A DNA stretch of 50,803 bases. Origin: Promethearchaeota archaeon (GTDB lineage Archaea > Asgardarchaeota > Lokiarchaeia > Sigyniarchaeales > SOKP01). Shown here piece after piece: positions 34,638 to 43,828 of this stretch. Within the stretch, counting starts at the first letter, position 1, and each line of letters opens with the position of its first letter. Location of the stretch: NCBI GenBank assembly GCA_011364975.1, contig RDOE01000017.1:1-50803 (forward strand), given 5' to 3'. A program made the position numbers and the translations under genes. The notes below the pieces were generated by a model. The model was not told the origin of the DNA, made no database searches, and saw only the letters and a program-made list of their open reading frames with translations.

Positions 34638-36122
34638 ATGGTAAAAGCATTCGATTTTCCAGCAAATTTGACTTGGTTAAACACTCAAGAACCGCTAACC
34701 CTAGAGATGTTAAAAGGTCATGTTGTTCTGTTAGATTTTTGGACATATTGCTGTATTAACTGCATTCATGTGCTTAATGATTTAAAGTATCTCGAAGAGA
34801 AATATAAAGATCAGCCATTTATTGTAATTGGGATTCATAGTCCTAAATTTAAAAATGAAAGAGATCTTGATAATATAAAGTCTGCTATCGCTCGATATGA
34901 GATTTATCATCCTGTATTAGCGGATACATATATGGTTCTATGGCGAGAATATGGAATTAATGTATGGCCCTCATTTATTCTAATTGATGTAGAAGGAAAC
35001 GTAATTGGAACGACTTCTGGTGAAGGACAAAGAACTATCCTAGACACTGCTATTAAACAAAGCTTAGATGAAGGAAAAAGGACGGGAAAAATTGCTAAAG
35101 AAAAAATTTCAATAGTTTCTGACATTAGTTATGATTCTATACTTAAATTTCCAGGTAAGTTAGCTATAGACTCTACAAATGATATTTTATTTGTAAGTGA
35201 TTCAAATCATAATCGAATTTTAGCAATTAAATTAGAAGAAAAGGATATAGGTAAAATCCTCTTTACAATTGGAAACGGAAAGGACGGATTTAAGGATGGT
35301 AATTTCGAAGAAGTCAACTTTAATAAACCTCAGGGGATGATTTTTCATGAAAATACTTTATTTATAGCAGACACAGGAAATCATGCGATACGATTAATTG
35401 ATCTTGCTAAAAAAAGTGTAAAAACCATCGCAGGAACGGGGAAACAAGGATTTAAAAGAAATTATGACGGGGCGGCCTTATCTGTATCTTTAAGTTCACC
35501 TTGGGATTTAGCATTACATGAGCATTATCTCTATATCGCTATGGCAGGAATTCACCAAATATGGAGAATGAATTTAAAAGATAATACTATTCAAAATTAT
35601 GCGGGTAGTGGCAAAGAAGATATTATTGATGCTAAACTAAAAGATGCTGCCTTAGCTCAACCAAGCGGTTTGTCTTATGATCCCTCCAAAAATCGTTTAT
35701 ATTTTGCGGATAGTGAAGTTTCTGCTCTCCGATATATAGATATTGGGAAAGGATTAGTTAAATCTCTAATTGGTAAAGGTTTATTTGTTTTTGGGTTGAA
35801 AAATGGAGAATTTGATAATGCTCTCTTACAGCATCCCTTAGGCGTTGATGTAGAGGGAGATACTATTTATATCGCTGATACTTATAATCATGCTATTAGA
35901 ATTGCAAATCTTAAAACTAACGAGATTGGAAACTTAATTTATCGCCCAAAAAAGGGGGTATGCAAAATTGGTGATGAAAATTGCGATGTTTTACCATTAT
36001 TCGAACCTAATGATGTGTTAAGTTATAATGGAAAGCTATATATTGCAGATACAAACAATCATCTGATAAGAGTTTTTGATTTTAATAAGAAGAACCTTTC
36101 CGATTTATATTTACTTAGTTAA
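34638..36122 (+). CDS. NHLRC2-like thioredoxin/NHL-repeat protein
   Basis: 494 residues. Residues 15-150 are a thioredoxin-like domain with FWTYCCINCIHV (Cys38, Cys39, Cys42), the CCINC motif of human NHLRC2. From about 165 come NHL beta-propeller repeats: GKLAIDSTNDILFVSDSNHN, then LFIADTGNHAIRLID, then GLSYDPSKNRLYFADSE and IYIADTYNHAIRIANL, closing with LYIADTNNHLIRVFD. The whole architecture is that of NHLRC2. It is co-transcribed with the upstream SPATA20 homologue (11-base gap). No signal peptide, so cytoplasmic. The biochemical role of NHLRC2 is not settled. Confidence 0.92.
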   Translation: MVKAFDFPANLTWLNTQEPLTLEMLKGHVVLLDFWTYCCINCIHVLNDLKYLEEKYKDQPFIVIGIHSPKFKNERDLDNIKSAIARYEIYHPVLADTYMVLWREYGINVWPSFILIDVEGNVIGTTSGEGQRTILDTAIKQSLDEGKRTGKIAKEKISIVSDISYDSILKFPGKLAIDSTNDILFVSDSNHNRILAIKLEEKDIGKILFTIGNGKDGFKDGNFEEVNFNKPQGMIFHENTLFIADTGNHAIRLIDLAKKSVKTIAGTGKQGFKRNYDGAALSVSLSSPWDLALHEHYLYIAMAGIHQIWRMNLKDNTIQNYAGSGKEDIIDAKLKDAALAQPSGLSYDPSKNRLYFADSEVSALRYIDIGKGLVKSLIGKGLFVFGLKNGEFDNALLQHPLGVDVEGDTIYIADTYNHAIRIANLKTNEIGNLIYRPKKGVCKIGDENCDVLPLFEPNDVLSYNGKLYIADTNNHLIRVFDFNKKNLSDLYLLS

Positions 36123-36185
36123 TTAATATTTAATATTTGATTAAACAAACTTATATAAGTTGTAAATCTAATAGATTATCTGCAG

Positions 36186-36866
36186 ATGAATATAACTCTA
36201 AATCCTAAAAGTAATAATTCCGAAGATAATCATATTACTGATATGTTAAAAAAGCATCGCTTAAGAGTAAAATTTGGGCTTTTTTCTTTTATAATTTGTT
36301 CCTTAACGGGATTTGCGTTTCTATTTACAGCTTTAAGCTTTAACCCTGGTTTGGAAATAGTAATAGCCATTATATTTATAATTTCAGTTTCAATCATCAT
36401 CATGGGTTTAATTATATTATATACAATTGGCCTAAACTCAAGAAGACTGCTTTTTTATTACAACATTATTAAATCCATTCATTTTGACCAGGTAACCATT
36501 GATCTGAAATACATTATTTGTATCAAGGATGATATATTGATAATATACAAAGCATCACTTCATGGTATTTACTTGTTACCACTTGAATGTCTCAAACCTG
36601 TTATTAATTCAATGACTACTTCCGAGGATAAAAAGCCAAAAAGACTACCAAATTTCAAGAGATTAAATAAAAAAGTAAGTTCAGAAAATATAAAGATCAA
36701 ATATGCTGAATTTAAGGGAAATTTTAAAGTTTTGATAAATAAGGATAACTATATAGCTGAAAGCACAATGGTTCTGCTTATGCCTTTAATTTTAGCATCT
36801 AGAACTCAAATCAAAAGAGATCATATTATCGAAATGATTGATATTGCTAAAAAAACATTAAATTAG
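36186..36866 (+). CDS. Two-TM hypothetical protein
   Basis: 226 residues. Two TM helices at about 28-50 (LFSFIICSLTGFAFLFTAL) and 57-82 (IVIAIIFIISVSIIIMGLI). A cytoplasmic C-terminal domain of about 140 residues follows. It is beta-rich at first (IDLKYIICIKDDILIIYKA) with a basic loop KPKRLPNFKRLNKK. No family recognised. It follows the NHLRC2-like gene by about 60 bases on the same strand and could belong to its transcript. Confidence 0.7.
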   Translation: MNITLNPKSNNSEDNHITDMLKKHRLRVKFGLFSFIICSLTGFAFLFTALSFNPGLEIVIAIIFIISVSIIIMGLIILYTIGLNSRRLLFYYNIIKSIHFDQVTIDLKYIICIKDDILIIYKASLHGIYLLPLECLKPVINSMTTSEDKKPKRLPNFKRLNKKVSSENIKIKYAEFKGNFKVLINKDNYIAESTMVLLMPLILASRTQIKRDHIIEMIDIAKKTLN

Positions 36867-36930
36867 GTTATTTTAAATGATATTTTAGCAGTAATTGATT
36901 TCATTGCATTTTTTAAAGACTAAAAGAAAA

Positions 36931-38235
36931 TTAAATATTCAATATTTCCTTTATAAGAGGGATAATTTCTTTCTGTTCAAATAACCCTGTATCTCCAGTT
37001 AATCTAAATTTTTCAATTAATTCTTCATATTTCTCTTCAAAGGATTCAATTAAATATTTTAATCTATCTTTTAAACTTTTATCAGCTGGACTTGATAGAA
37101 AACAAGCCAGTTTTGTAGATTTACCATATGCAGCTTGTACATAAAATCCTTTATAACTAATTTCTTCTAATTTAGTGCCGCCTATTTGAGATACATAAGA
37201 ATCCATTGCCGCTAAAAATCCTGATGCCAAGGCTTGTTCTTTAAAATTTTCATTTGTATAGGAAACAATCGGGGTTCCCGATACAATTTCCATAATAATC
37301 AGGTCTCTAAATCTCTCGGCATACTTTGGAGAATCTTCTTCTTTTAGAATTAGCTTATTATGCTCAAAATCTTCATATATTTCAAATAATCTAAAATCTT
37401 CTGGAGTAAAGGAATTAGATTCATCAAAATGATAATCTGAAAGTTTTATTAATTGCGAAGGTGCTCTCAATGGTTCTCTGGGTAAGGACCTAATAAAGTT
37501 ATCTCTTAGCTCTGTATTATATTCATCATTCTTTTTTGCTTTAGAAACACCAAATATCAGTTTCCTTGATGGATCTACAATATATAACCAACAATTCAAG
37601 TGATTCATGTCAAAAATTAATTTTCGTACCCCAATCTTTAATGCTCCTACAGGTGTAGTAATAAACACGTTCCAATTAGAAACTTTTCGAGACTCTTCAA
37701 TCAATGATTTAGTATCTAAGTAGGATTTTGCATTTATATCATAACCTGTCAACGTGAAAACGGACTCAGTCCTAAGCATCGGTTTTTTTCTTACTAAATA
37801 CATATCCATTTTTGGTTTTAGCGGATTCTTCAGTGTATTATATACAGTTATCCCTACATCAGCACAAAAATCTGCAAATACATCAATCAAATCCTGCTTT
37901 ACAATAAAGTCGAGATTATTTAAATACTTTTTAAAAACACTCTGATTAATAATGGCATAACCAAGATATTCTAAAGGATCTTTAAACCTCTTCTGAAGAT
38001 CTGTTGAATAAAACATTTTTGTTAAATGAATTGCAATAAGTTTTATGAATTCTAGTCGTGTTATAAAATCTTTTTTTGGAAGCCCAATCCCATATTTTTT
38101 AGCGAAATCATATAAATCCTCTGCCTTACAACTAATTAAAATGTAATTTAGGCAGATTAAGCCGACTTTACGCTCGCTTTTTTCCTTAAGATGGGGGATT
38201 ACATTTTTAAACGTAAAAGATTCGTTTGCAAACAT
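36931..38235 (-). CDS. Unassigned protein with longin/roadblock-like C-terminus
   Basis: 434 residues, soluble. Residues 1-185 are mainly helical (ERKVGLICLNYILISCKAED...). Residues 185-290 form a separate alpha/beta segment. The C-terminal 120 residues read EIVSGTPIVSYTN, then EQALASGFLAAMDSYVSQIG, then GFYVQAAYG and LACFLSSPADKSLKDRLKYL. It ends with FEEKYEELIEKFRLTGDTGLF. The order (strand with GxPI, helix with SGFLxAM, two strands, long helix, final short helix) is the pattern of longin/roadblock sensor-like domains that Asgard archaea encode in many copies, often with small GTPases. That assignment is mine, from pattern only. No GTPase gene is adjacent. Confidence 0.7.
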   Translation of the reverse strand: MFANESFTFKNVIPHLKEKSERKVGLICLNYILISCKAEDLYDFAKKYGIGLPKKDFITRLEFIKLIAIHLTKMFYSTDLQKRFKDPLEYLGYAIINQSVFKKYLNNLDFIVKQDLIDVFADFCADVGITVYNTLKNPLKPKMDMYLVRKKPMLRTESVFTLTGYDINAKSYLDTKSLIEESRKVSNWNVFITTPVGALKIGVRKLIFDMNHLNCWLYIVDPSRKLIFGVSKAKKNDEYNTELRDNFIRSLPREPLRAPSQLIKLSDYHFDESNSFTPEDFRLFEIYEDFEHNKLILKEEDSPKYAERFRDLIIMEIVSGTPIVSYTNENFKEQALASGFLAAMDSYVSQIGGTKLEEISYKGFYVQAAYGKSTKLACFLSSPADKSLKDRLKYLIESFEEKYEELIEKFRLTGDTGLFEQKEIIPLIKEILNI

Positions 38236-38466
38236 ATTCTTAAATAAACTTATAATTAATAGAAATTTGTTTATTTTATCCCAATAGCATTTAAAGAGCG
38301 TAATTATTTATTTATAAGTCTAAGTTTTTCCAAAATTATTCCTTACCATATCACAAACTAAACAAACTATAGGCTTTCTTTAATCTTACTAATACCATGT
38401 CAAAAAAAGAAGTAACAAAAATGCATTATATAAAAATTCGAACATTAAATAAGAAAGTAAAAAAAA

Positions 38467-40485
38467 TTATTTTCCTCCGTTTTCAACGGAAGATTCCTTT
38501 ATAGCAACATTAATTATAGAGTTCAATTGAAAATTAGCAAAATGATTCTGAACCATAGCTCCAGAAGGACATGCTGAAACACACGTTCCACATCCTTTAC
38601 ACATTGCTGGATTGACAACCGCGACTCGCCTAAATTCATCAAAATCGATTGCCCCAAAAGGACATAAGCTTTGACAAGATCGACACCCTGAACAGAGATG
38701 ATCAATAACTACTGAATAATATGGCTCTATTTCAACCTCTCCTTTAGCCATCAATGCTGAAGCACTTGAAGCAGCTCCTTTTGCTTGAGCAACTGTATCA
38801 GGTATATCTTTTGGCCCTTGAGCAACTCCCGCTACAAAAATACCATCAGTTAATGTATCAACGGGTCTCAATTTAGGATGCGCTTCCATAAAGAATCCAT
38901 CAGCAGATCGCTGAATACTTAATAAGGATGAAATATTATCTGCATCAGCTTTTGCTTCTAATCCACAAGAAAGGATAAACATTTCAACTTCGAGTTCTAA
39001 AGGTTCTTGTAATAATGTATCCTCCGCACGAATAATTATGTTGTTATTTTTTCCTTGTGAGACCTCAGCAATTCTTCCGCGTATGTAATTAATACCGAAG
39101 TTTTCAGAAGCTGATTCATAGAATTCTTCATACCCTTTTCCAAAAGCTCTAACATCCATATAAAAGATATATACATCTGCATCTGGATGTTTCTCTTTAT
39201 ATTGACGGGCTTGCTTAGTTGCATACATGCAACATACCCGAGAACAATACTGATTTCCCCCTTCTCTAAAGTTCCTACTACCAACACATTGTAAAAAAGC
39301 TATGCTATGAGGAGCTTTTGAATCTGATGGTCTAACCGGTTTTCCTAAAACAGGTCCAAATGAGGATAATAAACGTTCCATTTGTAATCCAGTTATTACG
39401 TTGGGATATCTTCCATAACCATATTGTTTTAACTCTGTTGGATCATATAAATCCCAGCCTGTAGCCACAATTATAGTTCCTACTTTTACTTTAAGAAATT
39501 CTGGTTTATCATCATACTTAATCGCTTCTGGTTCGCATACATCAAGACGAGCACAGATACCACATTTTATGCATTTATCCATATCTATTGTATATTGTCC
39601 CGGAACCGCTTGCGGAAAGGGAATGTATATAGCTTTTCTTGTTGCCATTCCTAAATCAAATTCATTTCCAACGGTAACCGGGCATTTTTCAGCACAAGCA
39701 CCACAAGCAGTGCATTTTTCTTGATCAACATAATGTGGTTTCTTTTTGATGGTTACTTCAAAGTTTCCTACATAACCAGATACATCTACAACCTCTGAAT
39801 ACGTCAAAAGTTCAATATTTTTTTCACGAGCTACATCAACCATCCTCGGAGTGATGATGCAAGCACTACAGTCCATTGTTGGAAAGGTTTTGTCAAGCTG
39901 AGCCATATGGCCTCCAATAGTAGGTGTACGTTCAACTAAGTAAACCTTATATCCCTCTTGAGCTAAATCTAATGCTGAATTCATACCCGCAATACCTGCT
40001 CCGATAACTAAGCAAGCAGGTTCTACCTGAACCTTCTGTACTTCTAGAGGTAATAATTTTCGAGCTTTAGCAACAGCCATTTTCACATGATCTTTAGCAA
40101 TTTCATATGCGCCCTCAGGATCATACATATTAACCCAAGTGGCATGTTCTCGAATATTTGCCTGTTCAAACAAAAATTGGTTTAATCCTGCTTCCTTGCA
40201 GGTTAGTCTAAATGTAGGTTCATGCATTCGAGGTGAACATGCTGCTACAATAACTCTATTTATTAAACCTGCTTCAATATCTTGCTTTATCATAGATTGT
40301 CCATTGTCAGAACACATAAATTTATACTCGCGTGCTAACACCACATCGGGTAAGGAAAGTGCGTAATCTTTAAGCTTAACAACATCAATGACACCAGCTA
40401 TATTTATACCACAATGACATACATAAACTCCAATTTTAGGCTTCTCTTTACCCGAGACTTTAATTTCTTTTTTAACTTCAGTCAT
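38467..40485 (-). CDS. hdrA: Heterodisulfide reductase subunit A (flavoprotein)
   Basis: 672 residues. HdrA is the FAD electron-bifurcating subunit. The N-terminal domain has YVCHCGINIAGVIDV, and a Cys-rich segment around MDCSACIITPRMVDV. The FAD Rossmann motif is GAGIAGMNSALDLA (about 158-171). Two [4Fe-4S] sets lie in the middle (CTACGACAEKCP and CIKCGICARLDVCEP). Two C-terminal sets follow (CSGCRSCQSLCP and CKGCGTCVSACP). Length matches stand-alone HdrA. It is the last gene of hdrC-hdrB-hdrA (10-base gap). HdrA receives electrons from MvhD, for which the gene is at 19889-20311. Expected to drive ferredoxin reduction coupled to disulfide reduction, or the reverse. Confidence 0.95.
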   Translation of the reverse strand: MTEVKKEIKVSGKEKPKIGVYVCHCGINIAGVIDVVKLKDYALSLPDVVLAREYKFMCSDNGQSMIKQDIEAGLINRVIVAACSPRMHEPTFRLTCKEAGLNQFLFEQANIREHATWVNMYDPEGAYEIAKDHVKMAVAKARKLLPLEVQKVQVEPACLVIGAGIAGMNSALDLAQEGYKVYLVERTPTIGGHMAQLDKTFPTMDCSACIITPRMVDVAREKNIELLTYSEVVDVSGYVGNFEVTIKKKPHYVDQEKCTACGACAEKCPVTVGNEFDLGMATRKAIYIPFPQAVPGQYTIDMDKCIKCGICARLDVCEPEAIKYDDKPEFLKVKVGTIIVATGWDLYDPTELKQYGYGRYPNVITGLQMERLLSSFGPVLGKPVRPSDSKAPHSIAFLQCVGSRNFREGGNQYCSRVCCMYATKQARQYKEKHPDADVYIFYMDVRAFGKGYEEFYESASENFGINYIRGRIAEVSQGKNNNIIIRAEDTLLQEPLELEVEMFILSCGLEAKADADNISSLLSIQRSADGFFMEAHPKLRPVDTLTDGIFVAGVAQGPKDIPDTVAQAKGAASSASALMAKGEVEIEPYYSVVIDHLCSGCRSCQSLCPFGAIDFDEFRRVAVVNPAMCKGCGTCVSACPSGAMVQNHFANFQLNSIINVAIKESSVENGGK

Positions 40486-40495
40486 TTTTATCCTC

Positions 40496-41446
40496 CTAAG
40501 TTAATTCCTCCTTAACTTTGGCTAAAAAGGGTTCTACAGGAATAAATGGAGAAACATTCTTTAAATCATGATTCTTAATTAAACCTAACAAATTTGGATC
40601 TATACCAAAAGATAGACCTAGAAGTTGGGTTAAATATATTACAGGAATTTTAAAGGGTTCTCCTATCATGTCCTTATAGATACTATTTGCTTCCATTTGA
40701 CCTAAATCTAACTGCAAATGGCAAAACGGGCAACAATCAATTATGATATCCGCACCTGCATCCCTAATATTTGTTAATTTTTCTCTCGAAAAATCCGCAG
40801 ATACTTCTTTTACAGCAGTTCTCACTGCCCCCCCAGCACCACAACACATAAATTTATCTTTATAATCAATACTCTTTGCACCTGTTATTTCTACTATCTC
40901 ATCAAGAAAAGTAGGACATTCATATTCACCGTCCCAAGGTCTTTTATCGCTTGGTTTTACTATGTGGCATCCATAATGAACCGCAACTTTTAAATCTTTA
41001 AACTTATGCTTTACAAAACCTTTAAGGTAATCTATACCCATATCTAAATATAATGCTTGAACAACATGCTTAGGTTCTATACTTCCTTTAAATTTACGAC
41101 CCACTTTTGCAAGATGCTCATTAACCATTTTTTTCATCTCTGGTTCATGTTGTAGTTCATACCACGCGTCTCTTAATGTACCGTAACAACCATTACAACC
41201 AGTTATAACATCAACACCTAATTCTTCGGCGATAGTTAAATTCCTAGCAGCGATGACTAACCATGTAGGAATATGAAATGCTCTAAAAACGCCAGGGGCA
41301 GGACAGCATGATGCACCTTCCAGTTCCAATATCTCAGCTCCTAAATGGTCAAAAACCGCCCTAATAGATGTTTCTATCATTGGATATCTATTTGGAGCAA
41401 CACAACCTAAAAAAAACCCATACCTAAATTTCTTTTCTTCGCTCAT
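40496..41446 (-). CDS. hdrB: Heterodisulfide reductase subunit B
   Basis: 316 residues from the ATG at 41446 (MSEEKKFRYGFFLGC); an ATG at 41455 is three codons longer and not excluded. Two CCG domains: the first has FLGC, ASCCPAPG and TGCNGCYGTL. The second has HYGCHI, FMCCGAGG and IDCCPFCHLQL. These are ligands of the two noncubane [4Fe-4S] clusters. It is the second HdrB of the window (compare 9860-10747), and the sequences differ enough to suggest distinct substrates or partners. It sits between hdrC and hdrA. Confidence 0.93.
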   Translation of the reverse strand: MSEEKKFRYGFFLGCVAPNRYPMIETSIRAVFDHLGAEILELEGASCCPAPGVFRAFHIPTWLVIAARNLTIAEELGVDVITGCNGCYGTLRDAWYELQHEPEMKKMVNEHLAKVGRKFKGSIEPKHVVQALYLDMGIDYLKGFVKHKFKDLKVAVHYGCHIVKPSDKRPWDGEYECPTFLDEIVEITGAKSIDYKDKFMCCGAGGAVRTAVKEVSADFSREKLTNIRDAGADIIIDCCPFCHLQLDLGQMEANSIYKDMIGEPFKIPVIYLTQLLGLSFGIDPNLLGLIKNHDLKNVSPFIPVEPFLAKVKEELT

Positions 41447-41464
41447 TAAATTCACTCTCTTAAT

Positions 41465-42067
41465 TTATCCCTCTTTATTCTTCTCTGCTTCCTCTTTTTG
41501 CTGTAACTTCTTTCTTTCCACATTATCCATTAAATCTCTAAATCCTACCGACTTCATAAGTTCTTGGCATTCTTTAACTGCTTCTGGGTGCATATGAACT
41601 GTTGGTGGAAGAGGAGGTAAACCTATAGATTCTCGGAGGTCTCTCCATTGTTTATTATTATCCCCTGTTGCAGGGACTCCATGCCCGGTTTCGTAGAAAA
41701 TTTTATTTGCTAGAACAAAATGGGAATCTAAAATGTGACCTTCTTCAACAGCGATATTCCTTAATTTAATTATCATGTCTGTTACGGGTATATTTCGAGG
41801 ACAGCGTTCATAACAATAATAACAGGTTGAACATAACCAAATATCAATATCCTTTAAAACAGATTCATCTCCCGTCAGTGCTCGGCGAATTGCTGATCGC
41901 GTTCGATATGCGGTCCTGCGTCCACTTGGACATCCCCCTGTACAAGTTCCACAATTTATGCAAGCTCTAATTTTTTCCAAACCCGCGTCTACAAATTTCT
42001 GTGCTATCCTTGAGCTTGTACTTTTATATACCTTACGCTTAATATATTTTTCTACGTTATCACTCAT
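41465..42067 (-). CDS. hdrC: Heterodisulfide reductase subunit C
   Basis: 200 residues from the ATG at 42067 (MSDNVEKYIKRK); an ATG six codons upstream at 42085 is possible. Two [4Fe-4S] motifs: CINCGTCTGGCP and CSTCYYCYERCP, with the HdrC-type linker GRRTAYRTRSAIRRALTG between them. A helical tail ends in a Lys/Glu-rich segment. First gene of hdrC-hdrB-hdrA, with a perfect palindrome and TATA-like box upstream, so this operon is probably regulated as a unit. Confidence 0.92.
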   Translation of the reverse strand: MSDNVEKYIKRKVYKSTSSRIAQKFVDAGLEKIRACINCGTCTGGCPSGRRTAYRTRSAIRRALTGDESVLKDIDIWLCSTCYYCYERCPRNIPVTDMIIKLRNIAVEEGHILDSHFVLANKIFYETGHGVPATGDNNKQWRDLRESIGLPPLPPTVHMHPEAVKECQELMKSVGFRDLMDNVERKKLQQKEEAEKNKEG

Positions 42068-42085
42068 TATTAAATCAAATCTCAT

Positions 42086-42398
42086 TTATCATTAAAAACT
42101 TAATTTGTAAATACACAAAAAAGTATTCCCATGACTTTTTTGGATGTTTGATCAAACACATTTAATTATAATATTATGAAAGGAAAAGTATTTTTTAATA
42201 AAAAATTTGTTATTGTTCCTTGATAACTTATTCTGCAAGAAAACTTAATTGAAAAACCCTTTAATTTTATAAGAGAAGAAATTTTGAAAGGATTGCGGTT
42301 TTAATGGCTTTTAATAATTTATATTTATCCAAAAGGCAATTTATAAAATATTTGCATTAGACTAATAATAATTTAAATATTTTCTGAATTGAAATAAT
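42086..42398. other. Divergent intergenic region between hdrCBA and the Rieske oxygenase
   Basis: 313 bases. The hdrC-proximal side holds a 14-base palindrome (42145-42158) beside a TATA-like stretch. The right side has another AT-rich stretch (AATTTAAATATTTTC at about 42371-42385) just before the oxygenase ATG. No RNA gene or further open frame seen. Confidence 0.55.
42145..42158. promoter_or_regulatory. Perfect 14-bp palindrome, candidate operator of hdrCBA
   Basis: TGTTTGATCAAACA is a perfect palindrome 78-91 bases upstream of the preferred hdrC start. On the minus strand it directly follows a TATA-like ATATTATAATTAAAT (about 42161-42175). That places it where transcription should start, a typical archaeal repressor position. 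Confidence 0.5.
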
Positions 42399-43391
42399 AT
42401 GATTAGGAATCAATGGTACGCAGTTTTAGAATCGAGGGAGCTTCCAAAAGATAAATTAGTGGGAGTAACTCGATTAGGAGAAAACCTTATTTTTTGGAGA
42501 AACAAGAAAAGTGAAGTTATCTGTTTGAAGGATAAATGCGCTCATAGAGGTGCCAAACTTAGTATAGGAAAAATATGTGATGATGGTGAATTAATAGAAT
42601 GCCCATTTCATGGATTACGCTATGATAGAACGGGTAAATGCACAATAATCCCCGCTAACGGAAAGAATTCCATAGTACCAGAAAGGTTTAAAGTAGATAA
42701 TTATCCTACTAGAGAAGAATATGATTTCATTTGGATTTGGTGGGGTGATGAACAATTCGATTATCCTGCTCTACCATTTTTTGAGGATATTGATCGGAAA
42801 TTTTCTTATAAAACTCATGCAGAAATTTGGCCAGTTCATTATTCTAGAGCCATTGAGAATCAATTAGATGTGATTCATTTACCATTTGTACATAGTAATA
42901 CAATTGGGAGAGGTTATCAAACTCTTGTTCACGGACCATTAATAGAACCCGACAAAGAAGGAAATGGGTTTACTTTCTGGGTATACAATCAAAAGGATGA
43001 CGGTAATACTAGGCCATTAAAACCTGAAGAATTTACAGACGATATGAAAGTTTTTCACTTAAATTTCAAATTTCCTCATATCTGGCAAAACTATTTAGGA
43101 GAAAAAGTTCGTATATTCATAGCTTTTGTACCTATTGACGAGAATAACACCCAATTTTATATGAGATTCTATCAAAAGTTTATTAGGATTCCAATTCTAA
43201 AATCATTTGTAAACTGGTTAGCTAATAAATTCAATATTATTATCCTTCATCAAGATCGACGGGTTGTTGTAACACAACTACCAACTAAAACTCAATTAAA
43301 AATGAATGAGCAATTAATTCAAGGTGATAATCCTATAGTCTATTATCGTCGTCGTCGTGAGGAATTAAAAAGTTTAAAGCAATTAAAATAA
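42399..43391 (+). CDS. Rieske-type aromatic-ring/non-heme iron oxygenase
   Basis: 330 residues. The N-terminal Rieske [2Fe-2S] domain has Cys47-x-His49 and Cys68-xx-His71 (CAHRG...ECPFHGLRYD). The mononuclear iron motif has Asn154, Asp157, His160 and His165 (NQLDVIHLPFVH), the bridging Asp and two His of Rieske oxygenases. It resembles the pheophorbide a oxygenase / vanillate demethylase-like single-component-oxygenase group. It should hydroxylate, demethylate or cleave a substrate using O2 and an external reductase; no reductase gene is nearby. The presence of an O2-dependent enzyme beside anaerobic pathways is notable. Monocistronic. Confidence 0.92.
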   Translation: MIRNQWYAVLESRELPKDKLVGVTRLGENLIFWRNKKSEVICLKDKCAHRGAKLSIGKICDDGELIECPFHGLRYDRTGKCTIIPANGKNSIVPERFKVDNYPTREEYDFIWIWWGDEQFDYPALPFFEDIDRKFSYKTHAEIWPVHYSRAIENQLDVIHLPFVHSNTIGRGYQTLVHGPLIEPDKEGNGFTFWVYNQKDDGNTRPLKPEEFTDDMKVFHLNFKFPHIWQNYLGEKVRIFIAFVPIDENNTQFYMRFYQKFIRIPILKSFVNWLANKFNIIILHQDRRVVVTQLPTKTQLKMNEQLIQGDNPIVYYRRRREELKSLKQLK

Positions 43392-43493
43392 AGTCACTGT
43401 GTTTCTTCATTTTTCCCATAATAATTTGATTTAAAATTAAAACCTTAATTGATTAAATAAAAAGAGCTACTAATTGATATTATAATTAGAAAT

Positions 43494-43715
43494 TCATTCG
43501 TCTTCTTCTAACTCATCCAAATATTCTCTCTGTTTTTCTTCAGGAAGGAACGCTAACTCTTTTTTAACATCTTTTATTTCTTGCTTTGTCAACTTTAAAG
43601 AAAGTAATCGCTTTCGAATATCTTTTGGTAATATGGTAAAAATTCTTAAGAAATATTTTTTAACTATTTCTAATTTCTCGAATCCGTTATATTTTTCATT
43701 ATCACTAGTTGTCAT
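43494..43715 (-). CDS. Small charged helical protein
   Basis: 73 residues, with basic and acidic clusters (DIRKRLLSLKLTKQEIKDVKKE, ending ELEEDE) and no Cys. It is predicted to be three short helices. ATG at 43715. No family recognised; it precedes no obvious partner, lying 113 bases downstream of the histidine kinase gene on the same strand. Such proteins are frequent in Asgard genomes, but nothing more can be said. Confidence 0.5.
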   Translation of the reverse strand: MTTSDNEKYNGFEKLEIVKKYFLRIFTILPKDIRKRLLSLKLTKQEIKDVKKELAFLPEEKQREYLDELEEDE

Positions 43716-43828
43716 GATTTCTTCTTAACTGTTAAAAATCATTAATTCAATATTAAACATGAATTTGTTACTTTATATTAAATAAGGATCTCTCAATTAA
43801 TAAAATAAAAGTAGTCCAATTATTCGAA

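Noticed and set aside
38401..38508. Short plus-strand frame overlapping the hdrA 3' end
   Set aside because: 35 Lys-rich codons with no family signal, overlapping the end of hdrA; probably chance.
42177..42224. 15-codon ATG frame in the hdrC/Rieske intergenic region
   Set aside because: Too short, no conservation evidence and no distinctive composition.
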